Shown: positions 24,030 to 36,556, counted from the stretch's first letter. The stretch: 64,000 nucleotides of DNA from Toxotes chatareus (GCA_016801885.1 JAFBJY010001325.1:1-64000); one strand, 5' to 3'. Numbers and translations: made by a program. The notes: generated from the sequence alone by a model not told the origin.

Positions 24030-27000
24030 GAGAGATTTTGATTTTGATTTTGACGGTATACTCAAAACAAAAATCATTTATACCACATCAAATCATCATC
24101 ACCATCATTACATCAGGACATTTGTAAAAATTAATTGTGCCTTGTTTACTGAGTAGAGCATGTCTCCATATGCAACAACCCAGACCTCACAGAAACTGTC
24201 CATGTCATTGACAGCTTTATAACTGAAATCTGTCATGAGTCTGGACTTCACCCCTTTTACAAAGACTGTGAGCAGATCTACATCCAGTATGTCTTCCACC
24301 TTCCTCCTCCTGCTCACATACACTGCCATCTTAGCTTGCCCTATGACAAAGTTTAAAAACTGACACTCTTCTTCTGGCAGCTGTACTTTATACCACAAAT
24401 AAAAACATGTTTTGTGAAAGGTTCACCACACCTACCAAAGATGGCTTCTAACAGAGCAAACAGATGTGTCAAACGTACACATTCAGAGAACCAATGAAAC
24501 ACTGTCTCTCCCTGACCACAGAAGGGACATACATCCTCTACTGCAGAGTCAAGGACACAAATAAAAGAGTTCACTGCCACAGTGCCATGAAGGATTCTCC
24601 ACTGTAAGTCTGCATGTCCTAAGGGTTGATTGAAGGCAAATGGACTTCTTATTTGAAGCTTGAATCAAATCAAGCTTCAAATAAAGAGTCCAGTCCTAAG
24701 GCGTGATTGAAGGCAACTTGATTTAATTCAAGCTTCAAAATAAGAAGTCCAGTCCTAAGGGTTGATTGAAGGCAACTTGATTTCATTCAAGCTTCAAAAC
24801 AAGAAGTCCAGTTGCCTTCAATCAACCCTTAGGACACGATGACCTGGATGAATGAGAACCTACACAGATGTACATCTGCATGTTTCTTCGCCAGTGGAGG
24901 TTTATACAGAGAGCTCCATGCTGGCCTGACATCTGGGATTGAGTTCAGATGAGTCTTCCAAGGAATGTCAATGCGCCCACTCAGTTTGTCTCTATTTAGA
25001 GTCTTTACCATCAGTCTGTATAAAATCTTTCCTGAAGCGCCCAACAAGGAAACACCTGCAGGATTGATTGGCTCAAGTAACAGACCTGAGCAGTTTCTAA
25101 ATCTGGAAGCAGTCTGATGTTAGGAAAAGAGTCAGCCTCATTAGGTAGTACCATACCAACAGAAAAATCCTTGATAAGAGAGAGTTCCTGTCCCATCAGC
25201 TTCTCTCTCCAGTGCCCAAGAAGCTGATTGATGACTCACGCAGATTTCACCCCAAGGGATGCAGCCACACCAGCAGGATTTTCCAACTGAGGTCCAGCCA
25301 GCTTCACTACCTCACTCAGAATGTGCAGGCCTGCAGATTGGAAAAGTCTAGAAAAAATGTGTTCACCCCATACTGGACAGTCCAAAGATCCTCCAAACAG
25401 TACTGATTCTTGTAGGAGCCAGTGCAGAGAATTTCCTCGCTCCTGCCTCCTGTTCACCAAACTCCACACAGAAACAACACTTTTATAAAATGCAGGTAGG
25501 GACGAGGTACACAACTTCTTAGAGTCCATTGAAAACAGAGACAAATCCAATCCCATCCCACCCAACTGTCTCAGGATGCATTGGGACATAGCCCTCCACA
25601 CCAGGTCTGCAGGTCCAGTGAGCAGCCTTTGTATTAAATGGAGCCTTGAAAGCAGCATGATGTCATCAGCATATGCTGACAATGATATGGGGATATCACA
25701 GCCAGGAAAATGAACACCAGGTCATGTCTTAGTTTGTGAAGAAGAGGCTCTATGGCCAGACTGTACAACATCCCAGACAGAGGACATCCCTGTCTGACCC
25801 CTTTCTGAACATCAAAAGGAGCACTACGGCCCCCATTCATTTCCAGAATACTCACAATGTTACCGTAAGGAACCTGGATCATGGCAATGAAACCTGAACT
25901 CAACCCAAAAGCAGCTAAAGTTTGCCACATATACTGGTGTTCCACCTGGTAAAAAGCTCTTTGCTGATCTATGGAGATCAGTCCAGTATCTACACCCAGT
26001 GAGCCAGAAACCTCAAACACATCTCGAATTAGAGTGATGTTATCACTTATCAGCCTGCCAGGTACACAGTAAGTCTGGTCAGTGTGTATGACAGAAGCCA
26101 TCACCTCCCTCAGTCTGTGGGCCAGGGCCTTTGACAAGATCTTGTAGTCCGTGCAGAGCAGAGAAACAGGTCTCCAGTTTTTTAACTCTTGCAGGTTCCC
26201 CTTCTTAGGCAGCAGAATAATGACTGCCGTCCTGCAGCTCAGGGGCAGGCGCCCCCTCACCAAGCTGTTTGTGAGAACCTCCAGCAGATCTTCACCCAAT
26301 AGCAACCAAAAACACTTGGAAAACTCCACAGCAAGGCCGTCTATGCCTGGAGTACATCCACTCTGTAGGCTCATCAAAGCAGTGTGCAGTTCATCCAAAG
26401 ATAAAAAGAGTCTCTAGTCTGGCATTGGCCTCAGCGTCTACCTGAGAAGACCGCTGACAAAAGGCCATGCACATCTGAGTCCATTTTCAGTTAATTTTTA
26501 AAAAGACTTTTATAATAAGCCACTAGAAAATTCCTTATGTCTGCAGAATCCCAAATCACAGTGCCATTGCGGACCGCAAAAGTGGAAGATCTTTCTCTGG
26601 CTATTTCTTTTTTCCATGTTTCTCCAAAGAACTGGGAGGGTGCATCCATCTGTGTTAAGTTCAGGAAACAAGACCTGACCAGAGCTCCCTGTGCCACGTC
26701 ACCTAGCAGGTCAGTCAAAACTGACTTTAGGGAGCCTAAAACTCCTCTTCCTCAAGTAGAGGCTACCAAATTTTCTAAATCTACCAGCTGAGTTTCCAGG
26801 TCTTTCATTGATCTGGTTATGCCCTTAGTGACATTATGAGTGAACTGCTGGCATAGCTGTTTAATCTGGCATTTGCCTACATCCCACTACTGCTGAATAC
26901 TGACAAAGTCAGTTTTACATTTTTAAAAGCAGACCACACTCCAGAGCTGCTCTAAAATCCTTACTGTGCTGTGGAGCAGTGTAGCACTACAGTTCCTGAG

Positions 27001-28395
27001 TCATGTTTTTCATACTGAGCTGTGATTTTCAGCCTTTGATGATTTCCTCAACTACTCAGGAGGAAGGACTAAAACTTCAATCCCCACCCCCCCGCAACAG
27101 CTGGACTTATGGCTCAAATATACCTGTCCTGTTACTGTGGGTTTCCTGGATCATCAGAACATCAACTTTCTTTAGCTCCATCAGCTTAAAAAGAGCAGCT
27201 CTTTTAAGTCTATCTCTTGCCCCATTAAGATTAAGAGTGCCCACTGTGAAGTCACACATGGAGAGTGCAGAGCTAAAAGAAACTAAATAACAGAGAAGAA
27301 GAAACAGAGACAGGAACTGTGTTTAGATGCCATTGCCAGCAGTGGTTACTTGAGTCTTGGCTTTCAGTATCAGTTTTTTAAGTAGAGAAATTTCCTGGTC
27401 TGTCAGTATCTCTTCACCTAAATATCCAGAATTTTTTGTCAAGGGCCTTGCTGACTCAATAAAGAGTTTCAGATCTGGGAAATGATCTTCCACCTTCACA
27501 CACCTGCTGCCTTTAGTTCCCTGCAGGAATTTTCTGATGTCAGCAGGAGGATTCAGACTCTGCTGATCCTCCTGTGTCGGTGTGACAGTGTCCTTCAATT
27601 TGCAATTTTTCTCCAACACACATATCAGTCTGTCTCTGTCCTGATCACTCTTCCCGTCTGACTTTTCACTGCCACACATGGGGGGGTCGCACCCTGGAGC
27701 AGTCAGAGAGCCTCAGTGGCCTACACTGGTTCTACCGGTAGTGGACTCCTAGGAACGTGAAGCAGCCACACTGGGCCCTGCTGCCACATTCCCGAACTCC
27801 ATACCTGGGCCAGGCGCTTTCTCTGGGCAAGAATGGATCAAGTGTCCTTCCGCACCGCAAACAAAACATTTCATATTTTCTGATGTTGCAAACACCATGT
27901 AGTTAAAACCACCCGCCTTAAAAGTCATGGAGAGATTCAGATCCGCAGCGTTATCTTTCAGGATCACGAACACCTGCCTATAGTGACACACATGTTTCAA
28001 CAGTAGAGATTTATAGCCCAAATTAACCATTTTAATCGGGGAAATAAGCTGAACAAAGCGTGATGGTTCTTTGGACAGTGCCTTATTTTTAATGAATGGG
28101 GGAATGTTGGAGATGATTATCTTTTTGACTGGATTAACCAGCGGAAGCACAGGTGTCCTGGATAACTATTCCAGTTTCAACCAACTCGTTAACTTTGGCA
28201 ATGCTGTCCAAAAAAATAATGACTGCACCATTCATGTGGGAGGTAGACTTCACGCTACCGTACCCCACCACCTCACTGACCGCCAGACTCACGTCCTCCA
28301 CTGTGCAATTCACAGCTAGCACAAGCTTGATTGCATGCTGCCGTGTTAACTGTTCAAACTCTGCGCCCATCTCCACAGATGGCATCCTGCCCAGC
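24030..28395 (-). mobile_element. Tx1-group (L1-related) LINE with both ORFs, degenerate
   Basis: Right-to-left element. ORF1 (28385-27323, one frameshift near 28140) has an RRM-like start, KKIIISNIPPFIKN and a zinc knuckle CFVCGAEGHLIHSC (C-x2-C-x4-H-x4-C, about 27830-27875), and ends with PDLKLFIESARPLTK. ORF2 begins with the endonuclease start (VGTLNLNGARDRLKRAALF, about 27250-27195), but most of the endonuclease is deleted. It resumes near 26718 and carries RT motifs TPGIDGLAVEF, NWRPVSLL, GVRQGCPLSGMLYSL and AYADDIMLL (about 25675), then a zinc-ribbon-like C-terminal part (CPFCGQGETVFHWF-SEC, about 24530-24480). The first catalytic Asp is lost: the expected AFD-x-V reads AFYQV. A foldback repeat interrupts it at 24617-24834. 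The 3' tail is GATTTT-like on the plus strand. Clearly dead. Confidence 0.85.
24617..24834. repeat. Foldback/tandem repeat inserted in the Tx1 ORF2
   Basis: About three head-to-tail units of about 70-75 bp, each starting CCTAAGG-GTTGATTGAAGG and containing an AAGCTTGA/TCAAGCTT inner hairpin. The outermost ends are inverted: CCTAAGGGTTGATTG on the left, CAATCAACCCTTAGG on the right. The LINE protein reading resumes on both sides (FIQVI before, LQWRILHG after), so it is a later insertion. It looks like a small MITE that grew by internal duplication. Confidence 0.8.
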
Positions 28396-28427
28396 CAGGC
28401 AAGTAGCTAGCCACAGTGAATGGAGGA

Positions 28428-28650
28428 GAAGTGAGAAAGGGAGACGATGACTCAAGAGAGGAGGAGGGAGACCATGACTCAGAAGAGGAGGCATCACCAC
28501 TAGCAGCAGCAGCATGAGCAGGAGGAAAGGATGATGAGAAGTGAGAAAGGGAGACGATGACTCAAGAGAGGAGGAGGCAGACCATGACTCAGAAGAGGAG
28601 GCATCACCACTAGCAGCAGCAGCATGAGCTGGAGGAAAGGATGATGAGGA
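28428..28650. repeat. Two-copy tandem repeat, period 110 bp
   Basis: Units starting GTGAGAAAGGGAGACGATGA at 28431 and 28541, differing at only a few bases (GAGGGAGACC versus GAGGCAGACC, GAGCAGG versus GAGCTGG). It lies just upstream of the Tx1 ORF1 start, where LINE 5' UTRs often carry tandem units. Confidence 0.9.
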
Positions 28651-29535
28651 GGAGGCAGCAGCAGCAGTCAGCAAGTGCCTGGAGACCATGGACATCGTTA
28701 GTCCCATTTTAGGGAACTCAAAGGCGATGCGCTGCTTCAGTGAGTCAGATACATTCTGTCTAATCGCTGAGAAGATACCCGTGTTAAGAAAAATCCATTC
28801 CACGTTTTCACTATTATCTTTCACTGGTACACTGCACAGACTGTACGGTAGTGGCGACACTGAAAGATGTTTGTTATAATTAAAATGAGTGCCACCGCAA
28901 CGAAATGGATATTCAGAGGTTTCTAGAGAAGGAAGTAAGTCATCCTTGCTGGAGGTAGTAATTAGTTAACTCCAACAGTCCAGAGTCACTTGTCAGTAAA
29001 AAGCCAAAATATCCTCCCTGTTCTGACAAATAAAACCTGGCCATCAGCCATCATGTTACCAATTTAACATTCTGTTCTTGCCTAGCCAAATGGCTAGTGT
29101 AACTGTCAGTGGTGTTTGCTCTAAAAAAAGAGAGCTAAGCTCCTTCACTGGCTGTTATCGTTATCATCAATGGAAAAGAAAATAATGAGTCCACCTCCAC
29201 AACCGGACACCGACTGAGTTAGAGCCAGATCACAGGAAGAGCTGTCGCTCTATCTCACCTGTCGGTCTCTTCTGCTAAGGTGGGTCAAAGTGATCTGACA
29301 GTCATTTGTGATACAGACAGCATTTTATGGAAATTAACAGGGATATTCATACTGAATAAATTACTGTTATATTTGCAGTTTTTCCTGACAGTTATAAATA
29401 GCTCCCCCCAAAAGTGGCCAAGCCCCCCCTGTTTCCAAATCCTAGTGATGTCAATGCTGGAGACCATGGGAATGTCCCTGGGAGTGTAAAAATAAAAAGC
29501 GCGACCCACTGCTCTGCAAGTGCCTAGTGGCCATG
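28651..29535. other. Unassigned, probably Tx1 5' flank
   Basis: On the minus strand 28860-28690 there is an open stretch (ENVEWIFLNTGIFSAIRQNV) that reads like coding sequence but matches nothing I know. It may be part of the Tx1 ORF1 region. Nothing else recognised. Confidence 0.35.
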
Positions 29536-30070
29536 GAAATGTGTCACTTTGTCAATGACTTTGACAACTTTACCCAGTTCATCCACGTCTTCGGCTCAGT
29601 GCTGGTTCTATGGGCCTGAGTTTGTCGTTAAGTATGGCAAATTGCACGCCAGGATAGAGGCACTGTCCGCCAGCGCCTTCTCCCTGCTCGCCAACTTCGA
29701 GCCAAACGACGCAGCCTGCCACGACGTGGAGCCTGTTGCCGCCAGGGCATCTGCAGCCTCTGCCGCCATCGTCCGTCCCTGTCGTGGCCATGACTCAGGA
29801 AAAGAACTTTCCAGAATAGGTACCCGAGAACGCCAAAGAATTCTTTGCCTGCGACGAAGACGGCCGTGGCTGTGAAGGCCGCAGGGACAGAGTCCAGCCT
29901 CATCCGCCACCGAGGCGTTCCCATGCTCTCTGCCCCGGCCGTGGTGGCCTCATCCCCTGTTCGATCTCGCCTCGAACGACGACGACGATTAGGCGACGGA
30001 GGTCTGCTCGCACCTCATCGGCACATGCAACGCCCACGAGAAATGGTCCGACAAAACCTACAGAACTGAT
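29536..30070 (+). other. GC-rich unrecognised stretch, possible old retrocopy
   Basis: Much richer in GC and CpG than the sequence on either side. Coding-like pieces appear in several plus-strand frames (CHFVNDFDNFTQFIHVFG near 29540, KLHARIEALSASAFSLLANF near 29640, VPENAKEFFACDEDGRGCEG near 29820) with stops or shifts between them. AATAAA lies at about 30133. The pattern would suit a frameshifted processed gene copy, but I do not recognise the parent. Confidence 0.35.
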
Positions 30071-30277
30071 TAAAGTGATGTGTGCCTTTAGTGACCTTTT
30101 GTTTTGAAGACAACAAAGAAAAGGATAACTAAAATAAAGTGGCTCTGTGATATGAAGTGTTTGTCTTGTCCTTTGTTCTTTTTTCATCTTTTCCTTTATT
30201 CTTTTTTCTTCTATTAATCAAAAACAAAAGATAACAGCTTCAGAATCACGAATGACATGCACCACAGCAATTCCTAC

Positions 30278-30322
30278 TACACACACACGCACGCACGCAT
30301 GCACGCACACACACACACACAC
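30278..30322. repeat. (CA)n/(GCAC)n microsatellite
   Basis: Mixed run of ACAC and GCACGC units. Confidence 0.9.
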
Positions 30323-30370
30323 AAAGGCACATTGGTCAGCTTGACCAAGAGGACAACACAAGGGTTAACA

Positions 30371-30830
30371 TTCCAGAATTATGATAAAAACACTTGAAGA
30401 ACTGTTCTAATGTGATGTCACACTCTGATGTCACATTCTAGAACAAGATTTGACATTCTAGAATTTTTGATATAACATTCTAGAACTAGAAGAACTGTTC
30501 TACTATTGTGATGTCATACTCAAGAACAATTGTGGTGTCACATTAAAGAATCAAACTTAACATCCTAAAATTCTGATGTCACGTTCTAGAATCAGACTTA
30601 ACATTCTAGCATTCTGATGTCACATTCTAGAAGTAGATTTAACATTCTAGAATTCTGATATAACAGTTTAGAACTAGAAGAACTGTTCTACTATTGTCTT
30701 GAACAATTTTGATGTCACATTCTAGAATCAGACTTAAGATTCAAGAATTCTGATATTACATTCTAGAATTAGATTTAAAATCCCAGAATTCTGGTGAAAA
30801 CATTCTCAAAGTAGAAGAACTGTTCTACTA
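30371..30830. repeat. TTCTAGAA-rich minisatellite
   Basis: About 460 bp of imperfect repetition of a 35-60 bp theme built from ACATTCTAGAATTCTGATGT-like units. I count eight exact TTCTAGAA palindromes plus several near matches (TTCCAGAA, TTCAAGAA). TTCnnGAA is the dimer core of heat-shock elements, and the array ends about 460 bp before the interferon-type motif of the NLR gene; whether it regulates anything is unknown. Confidence 0.85.
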
Positions 30831-31207
30831 GTGAATCAGTGTCTCAGTGTCCAGTGTCCAGTGTCTTTGTATCTGTGTCTTCTGTGAGCCAGTGGAGGAG
30901 TCTCTGTGGATGAAGATACTGAATGTTAGTTGGAACATCTGCACAGATTATAGTACAACTATACGACTCGCAGAGAAATACATCAGATCAATGAAGCAGA
31001 TGCATCATGAAGTAATAAAACTGTCAATTGTATCAATGTCAGTGTTTCAGTATATAGTGTTTTTCTTGTCAGTGAGGTTTTGAATAATGTTCAATGTTCA
31101 GCACTTGAATTGTACTGTAGTACTCTGCACTGAATTCAACTTTAATTAGAATCTGACACAGACAACATAAACAACAAACACACTTGATCTCTCTCTCCAC
31201 ACTTCCC

Positions 31208-31233
31208 CCACACACACACACACACACACACAC
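31208..31233. repeat. (CA)n microsatellite
   Basis: Thirteen or so CA units, 55 bp 5' of the interferon-type motif. Confidence 0.9.
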
Positions 31234-31288
31234 GGACAGACTGTGAGACTTCCTTCCTTCCTTGTAAATGTAGAGGGGAGGAGCAGCT

Positions 31289-31300
31289 GAAACTGAAAGT
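31289..31300 (+). promoter_or_regulatory. ISRE (interferon-stimulated response element)
   Basis: GAAACTGAAAGT fits the ISRE consensus GAAANNGAAA exactly, the binding site of IRF factors and ISGF3. It lies immediately 5' of the presumed first exon of the NLR gene, where ISREs of induced genes usually sit. Supports interferon-inducible transcription; not tested here. Confidence 0.65.
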
Positions 31301-31372
31301 GTTCAGTCAGTTAGTTCAGACGCCATTTTAACTAAACAGAGCAGGAGGAGGAAAACTGAAGGCTGAGGCAGG
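31301..31372 (+). other. Presumed non-coding exon 1 of the NLR gene
   Basis: Sequence ends at a strong donor (GCAGG then GTGAGTG, GT at 31373-31374) and is followed by an intron ending in CTTCTCAG at 31611-31618. The transcription start is not visible, so the left border is a guess based on the ISRE position. Confidence 0.45.
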
Positions 31373-31618
31373 GTGAGTGTTAATACAACATTATTATTAT
31401 TTTACTGTCAAAGTCTCTGAGTCAGTTTTCAGACTCAGAGTTAAAATAAACTGACCAGGTGGAAAGCTGCCTGTTTTTATTTCACTGTGGACTCTGTTAG
31501 TCTGTGTGTGTGTTACTTCCTGTTCTCTCAGTCTTGCATGAGACTCTTGATCACACTTGTTTGTCCTGATTCTTTGTGTATCTGAGCTCACAGTCTGTTT
31601 TACTGGTTTCCTTCTCAG

Positions 31619-31771
31619 ACTGACTGAAGTCCAGAAAATGAGTGTTTGTGTGGAGGAAGAAGAGGACAGAGCAGAGTGTCCAGGATCCAGCTGTCTATCT
31701 ATGAAGAGTGACTGGTCCAAAGAGTTTATTCCTCCAGACTTAAGTAATGAACCTGGACCCTCAGACACAAA
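31619..31771 (+). CDS. NLR gene, first coding exon (ATG at 31638)
   Basis: Acceptor CTTCTCAG before 31619, donor GT at 31772. Nineteen 5' UTR bases, then 134 coding bases giving MSVCVEEEEDRAECPGSSCL and onward to NEPGPSDTK, ending in phase 2. The acidic, Ser/Pro-rich peptide is typical for the N-terminus of fish NLR-C proteins and has no known fold. Confidence 0.85.
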
Positions 31772-34700
31772 GTAAGAGAACTGCTACAAACCTGTGAACT
31801 TCCAAACTTTGGACTATAACAGTGTTTAGTGTGTTGAGGTCCTGCAGTTGTCGTCTCTGCCTATAACAGGTTCTTCTGGCTCATCAGTGTATTAATACTG
31901 ACTGCTGAGGCTGCTTGTTTCTTTTGAAATGATCTGACTAAAGAACATTTTACTTTCACTGATTTTCATATTTTTCTTATCACTAATAAGTCCCATGTGC
32001 AGAGTCAAACCCACACAGAATGTGTATCACAGCCTGATAGATCTGATTCCTCTGAGCCAGAAAATATTAAAACACATCAGTGTAACACTGTTACACTGGG
32101 TGACATGATTTTTCATGTTCATGAAAACACACACACAGCACCAATGTAGATAAATCCACAGATGAAAACAGATCAAAATAGTTCTTTAGAGCTAATGTGA
32201 GTCAGATTATCAACACGTGGAAACTGCACATATTTTATGATCAACTGACAGAACAGTGTTGTTTATGGATGCTGGTGTGTTGCCTCCATCCTTCAGTATA
32301 GTATATAATAGTTCAGTGCTACATGGTGACGTTGCTGCAGGACAATTTATCAGTGATTGATGTGATATGAATAAAAATGTGTTTGTGTTTTCAGAGGTCA
32401 GGACCACAGACTGAGAGCAGAGTCTCCAGGATCCAGCTGTCTGTCTATGAAGAGTGACTGGTCCAAACAGTTTAATCCTCCAGACTTCAGTAATGAACCT
32501 GGACCCTCAGACACAAAGTAAGAGAGTGTTTCTAGTGTAAACTGACCTGAGGATTATTCAGTTCTCAGACATATTTGAAGGAAACAGGGAGACACCAGGG
32601 GCCAGATCCATGAAACTCTGTGTCCACAAAAAGACAGAAATATGCACACACATTCTATGCACACACGCCTGATTGCCACTTCCAGAGTCTGTGGACCTGT
32701 CAATGAAAAGAAGGACAAAGAAGAAACACAGTGTCTCCATGTTGGAGGTTCCACTTTAATGATTTACATGTCTGAGCCTTTAACAGCTTCTAGACATTGT
32801 GAACCAAATCTGGATATATGTTCACAACAATCAACAGAACATTTAGTCTCAGCACAGGTCGTGCTGCTAAAATCATTTGTCGTCAGGTTTCTGGGATTTA
32901 ATGACTGTTGGAAAGGAGCAGAATGTCCTCACACTGGATTGTAGCTCCCAAAAAAGTTTGATCAGACTGAAAAAGGAAACACTTTGACCCTACAGGGTCT
33001 TCATGAGTTAAATGGCCAACATGACAATGAGCTGATAGGACTCAATACATCATCAAGATAAAATACGTTATCAGAGCCTGAAAGAATCCCAACAATCTCA
33101 CAGTAATCCACCCAAAACATCCAAGAGTATCTCAGTAAGTTCAAATATTTGTTGGAAAATGTATAAGATATAAAATCTTAGAGAAAGATCCAGAACAAGA
33201 GCTGGACTGCAGACAGTCAGTCAGAGCAGCACTGTACAAAGTAAGACTGTACATCTGTCTGCTCATGTCATCATCTCTGAAAACAGGACCTGTGCTTTGA
33301 TAGAGTCATTTGTTCTATCATACAGCTTTGGCATTTAAGATGATTAGAAATACCACAAAATTAAAAAAGCTTTTCTTTGCTTGTCTTTTAGTTTTATGCA
33401 GCTGATGAAAGAAATGAGCAGATTCTCAGATTCTCTTTCTTTAATCTGACATTATTTCTTCTGTGTCAGCAGATTTTCAGCAGATAGTCTGCAGGAGGTT
33501 TTAGATGAACATAAGATCAGTCTGAGGAGGAGATGTGAACGTGTGACTGAAGGAACTGATGGAACAGGAAGTGAAACCCTCCTCAACAGGATCTACACTG
33601 AGCTCTACATCACAGAGGGACAGAGTGAAGAGGTTAATACCCAACATGAGGTGAGGCAGCTGGAGACAGCTTCCAAAATGGAGACCCTCCATGACACTCC
33701 AATCAAGTGCCACGACATCTTTAAAGCCTTACCTGACCAACAGAGGCGTATCAGAGTCGTTCTGACAAACGGCGTCGCTGGCGTTGGAAAAACCTTCTCA
33801 GTGCAGAAGTTCACTCTGGACTGGGCAGAGGGCTCTGAAAACCAAGGCGTCAGTCTGCTGGTTCTGCTTTCGTTCAGGGAGCTGAACCTGATCAAAGATG
33901 AGCAGTACAGTCTCCTCATGCTGCTCCACGTTTTCCATCCAACATTAAAGAAGGTCACAACAGAGAAGCTCGCTGTCTGTAAAGTGTTGTTCATCTTTGA
34001 TGGCCTGGATGAAAGCAGACTTTCACTGGATTTCAGAAACTGGGAGGTCGTGTCTGATGTCTCACAGAAGTCATCTGTCAACGTGCTGCTGACAAACCTC
34101 ATCCAGGGGAATCTGCTTCCCTCTGCTCTGGTCTGGATAACTTCCCGACCTGCGGCAGCCAATCAGATCCCTCCTGCATGTGTTGACAGGGTAACAGAAG
34201 TAAGAGGATTCACTGATGCCCACAAAGAGAAGTATTTCAGGAGGAGATTCAGTGATGAAAAGCTGTCCAGAAGAATCATCTCACACATCAAGACATCCAG
34301 GAGCCTTCACATGATGTGTCAGATCCCAGTCTTCTGCTGGATCTCTGCTACAGTTCTGGAGCACATGTTGACCACAGAGCAGAGAGGAGAGCTGCCCAAG
34401 ACCCTGACTGACCTGTACTCACACTTCCTGCTGGTTCAGACAAAGAGGAAGAAGCACAAGTATGATGAGGGACATGAGGCGAGTCCACAGGAGCTGACGG
34501 AGGCTGACAGGGAAGTTCTTCTGAAGCTGGGGAGGCTGGCGTTTGAACATCTGGAGAAAGGAAACATCATGTTCTACCAAGAAGACCTGGAGCAGTGTGG
34601 TCTTGATGTCACAGAGGCCTTGGTTTACTCAGGAGTTTGTACAGAGATCTTTAAAAGAGAGAGTGTGATCTTCCAGAAAAGAGTCTACTGCTTTGTTCAT

Positions 34701-36556
34701 CTGAGCATTCAGGAGTTTCTGGCTGCAGTCTACATGTTCCACTGTTACACAGAGAGGAAGACAAGTGAGCTGAGGACTTTCCTGGGACAAGATGACGAAC
34801 ACTGGGACTCAAAGCCAGAGTCTTTCATCAGGAAGACTTTTAACCATTTTGGAAATAATAATAGCAGCTACCCATCACTCAATGTCCTCCTGAGGGATTC
34901 CATGGAGAAATCCCTCCAAAGTAAAAATGGCCACCTGGACCTGTTTGTTCGCTTCTTTCATGGCCTGTCTCTGGAGTCCAACCAGAGACTCTTAGGAGGC
35001 CTTCTGGGTCAGACAGAGAACAGACGAAAAATCATCCAGAGAGCCATCAACAACCTGAAGGAGATGAACACAGATGATATGTCTCCTGACAGAAGCATCA
35101 ACATCTTCCACTGTCTGATTGAGATGAAGGACCGCTCAGTACATCAGGAGATCCAAGAGTTCCTGAAGTCAGAGAACAGATCAGAGAAGGAACTGTCTGA
35201 GATCCACTGTTCAGCTCTGGCCTACTCTCTGCAGATGTCAGAGGAGGTTCTGGATGAGTTGGACCTGGACAAGTATAACACATCAGAGGAGGGACGACGG
35301 AGACTGATCCCAGCTGTGGGGAACTGCAGAAAGGCTGTGTAAGTCCAGACATGATCTTTAACATTATCAGCCAGTGTAGATTAGTAGTTTATTTTTTTCA
35401 AATATACACAGTATGAAATTATTCTCATTATTCTCATAATAGCTTTATAATCTTTAGATCAGCTGTGTGTTTTTCTGGAGATGTTTTAAATGTTGTAAGT
35501 GTCAAACATAGATTTTTCACTTGGTTGTGATTATTGCTGTTAAGTTTTTCTGTTTATTTATTAGTAACTGTTACATTCTACATTCATTTAATCTTTTCAT
35601 GTTATTTTCAGTCTTTTTGTTTTCATGTAAACCTGATAAATCGAATTCATATTTCAGGTGATTAACTCTACTGAAAACATAATTATGACTATTATCTTCC
35701 ATTTCTGCCAATAGATCCCCCTAAATCCTCCACACTGCTCCTTTAAAGTCTTTCTATATTTTGTGTTAAATCAAATCAAATCAGGCTTTATTATCACTTT
35801 GCTGTACATACAACTGCAGTGCAGACAAGATGAGACAGCGTTTCCTGGTTTCAGGAGAGTGAAGTTAGAAATAAAAGTTCAGGAAGTTCAGGAAGAAGAA
35901 GGTCATGTAAAAACTTCAACGATGAAGAGGATTTGAGTCCAACATGTCTGATTTGATCTTTATCTTCTAATTCCAGACTTGACTGAGCTCAGCAGCATGT
36001 TTTGAATCTGTGCTGACATGAATAGTTGTATGAATGTTGTGGTGACATTTGGATGATGTGTGTAGAAGGCTGACATTATGATGATCCACAATAAGATAAG
36101 GACAAAGTCCCTCTACTCATGTTAGTGAAAGCTCATTGATTAGGACATATCTGATTGGATTGGAAATGATTTTTATCCACATGATTTATTCTTTATTCAG
36201 ATTGAGTTCCTGCAGTTTGTCAGAGATCAGCTGTGCTTCTCTGGCCTCAGCTCTGAAGTCCAACCCCTCCCATCTGAGACACCTGGACCTGAGTGACAAC
36301 AAGCTGCAGGATTCAGGAGTGAAGCTGCTGTGTGGTTTTCTGGAGAGTCCACACTGTAGACTGGAGACTCTGAGGTCAGTTCACTGTCTGTTACTGTTGT
36401 AGATCTTATGTCTTTAATCCACAACTGAACCTGGTTTATCTTCATCCAGAACTTTAATCCATTCATCTTGAATGAATGAATGAATGAATGAACTAGATTT
36501 GAAATAGTTGTTGACCTGTCTACATCTGTGCCACAGGACCAAGCACATGATGTAGT

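Noticed and set aside
28354..28860. 168-codon minus-strand frame as one protein
   Set aside because: Much of it is two 110-bp tandem units read in different frames; only the first 50-60 residues look possibly coding.
33481..33481. Alternative acceptor at 33480 for the NACHT exon
   Set aside because: Joining there to the preceding phase-2 exon gives a stop within three codons; the CAG ending at 33469 keeps the frame.
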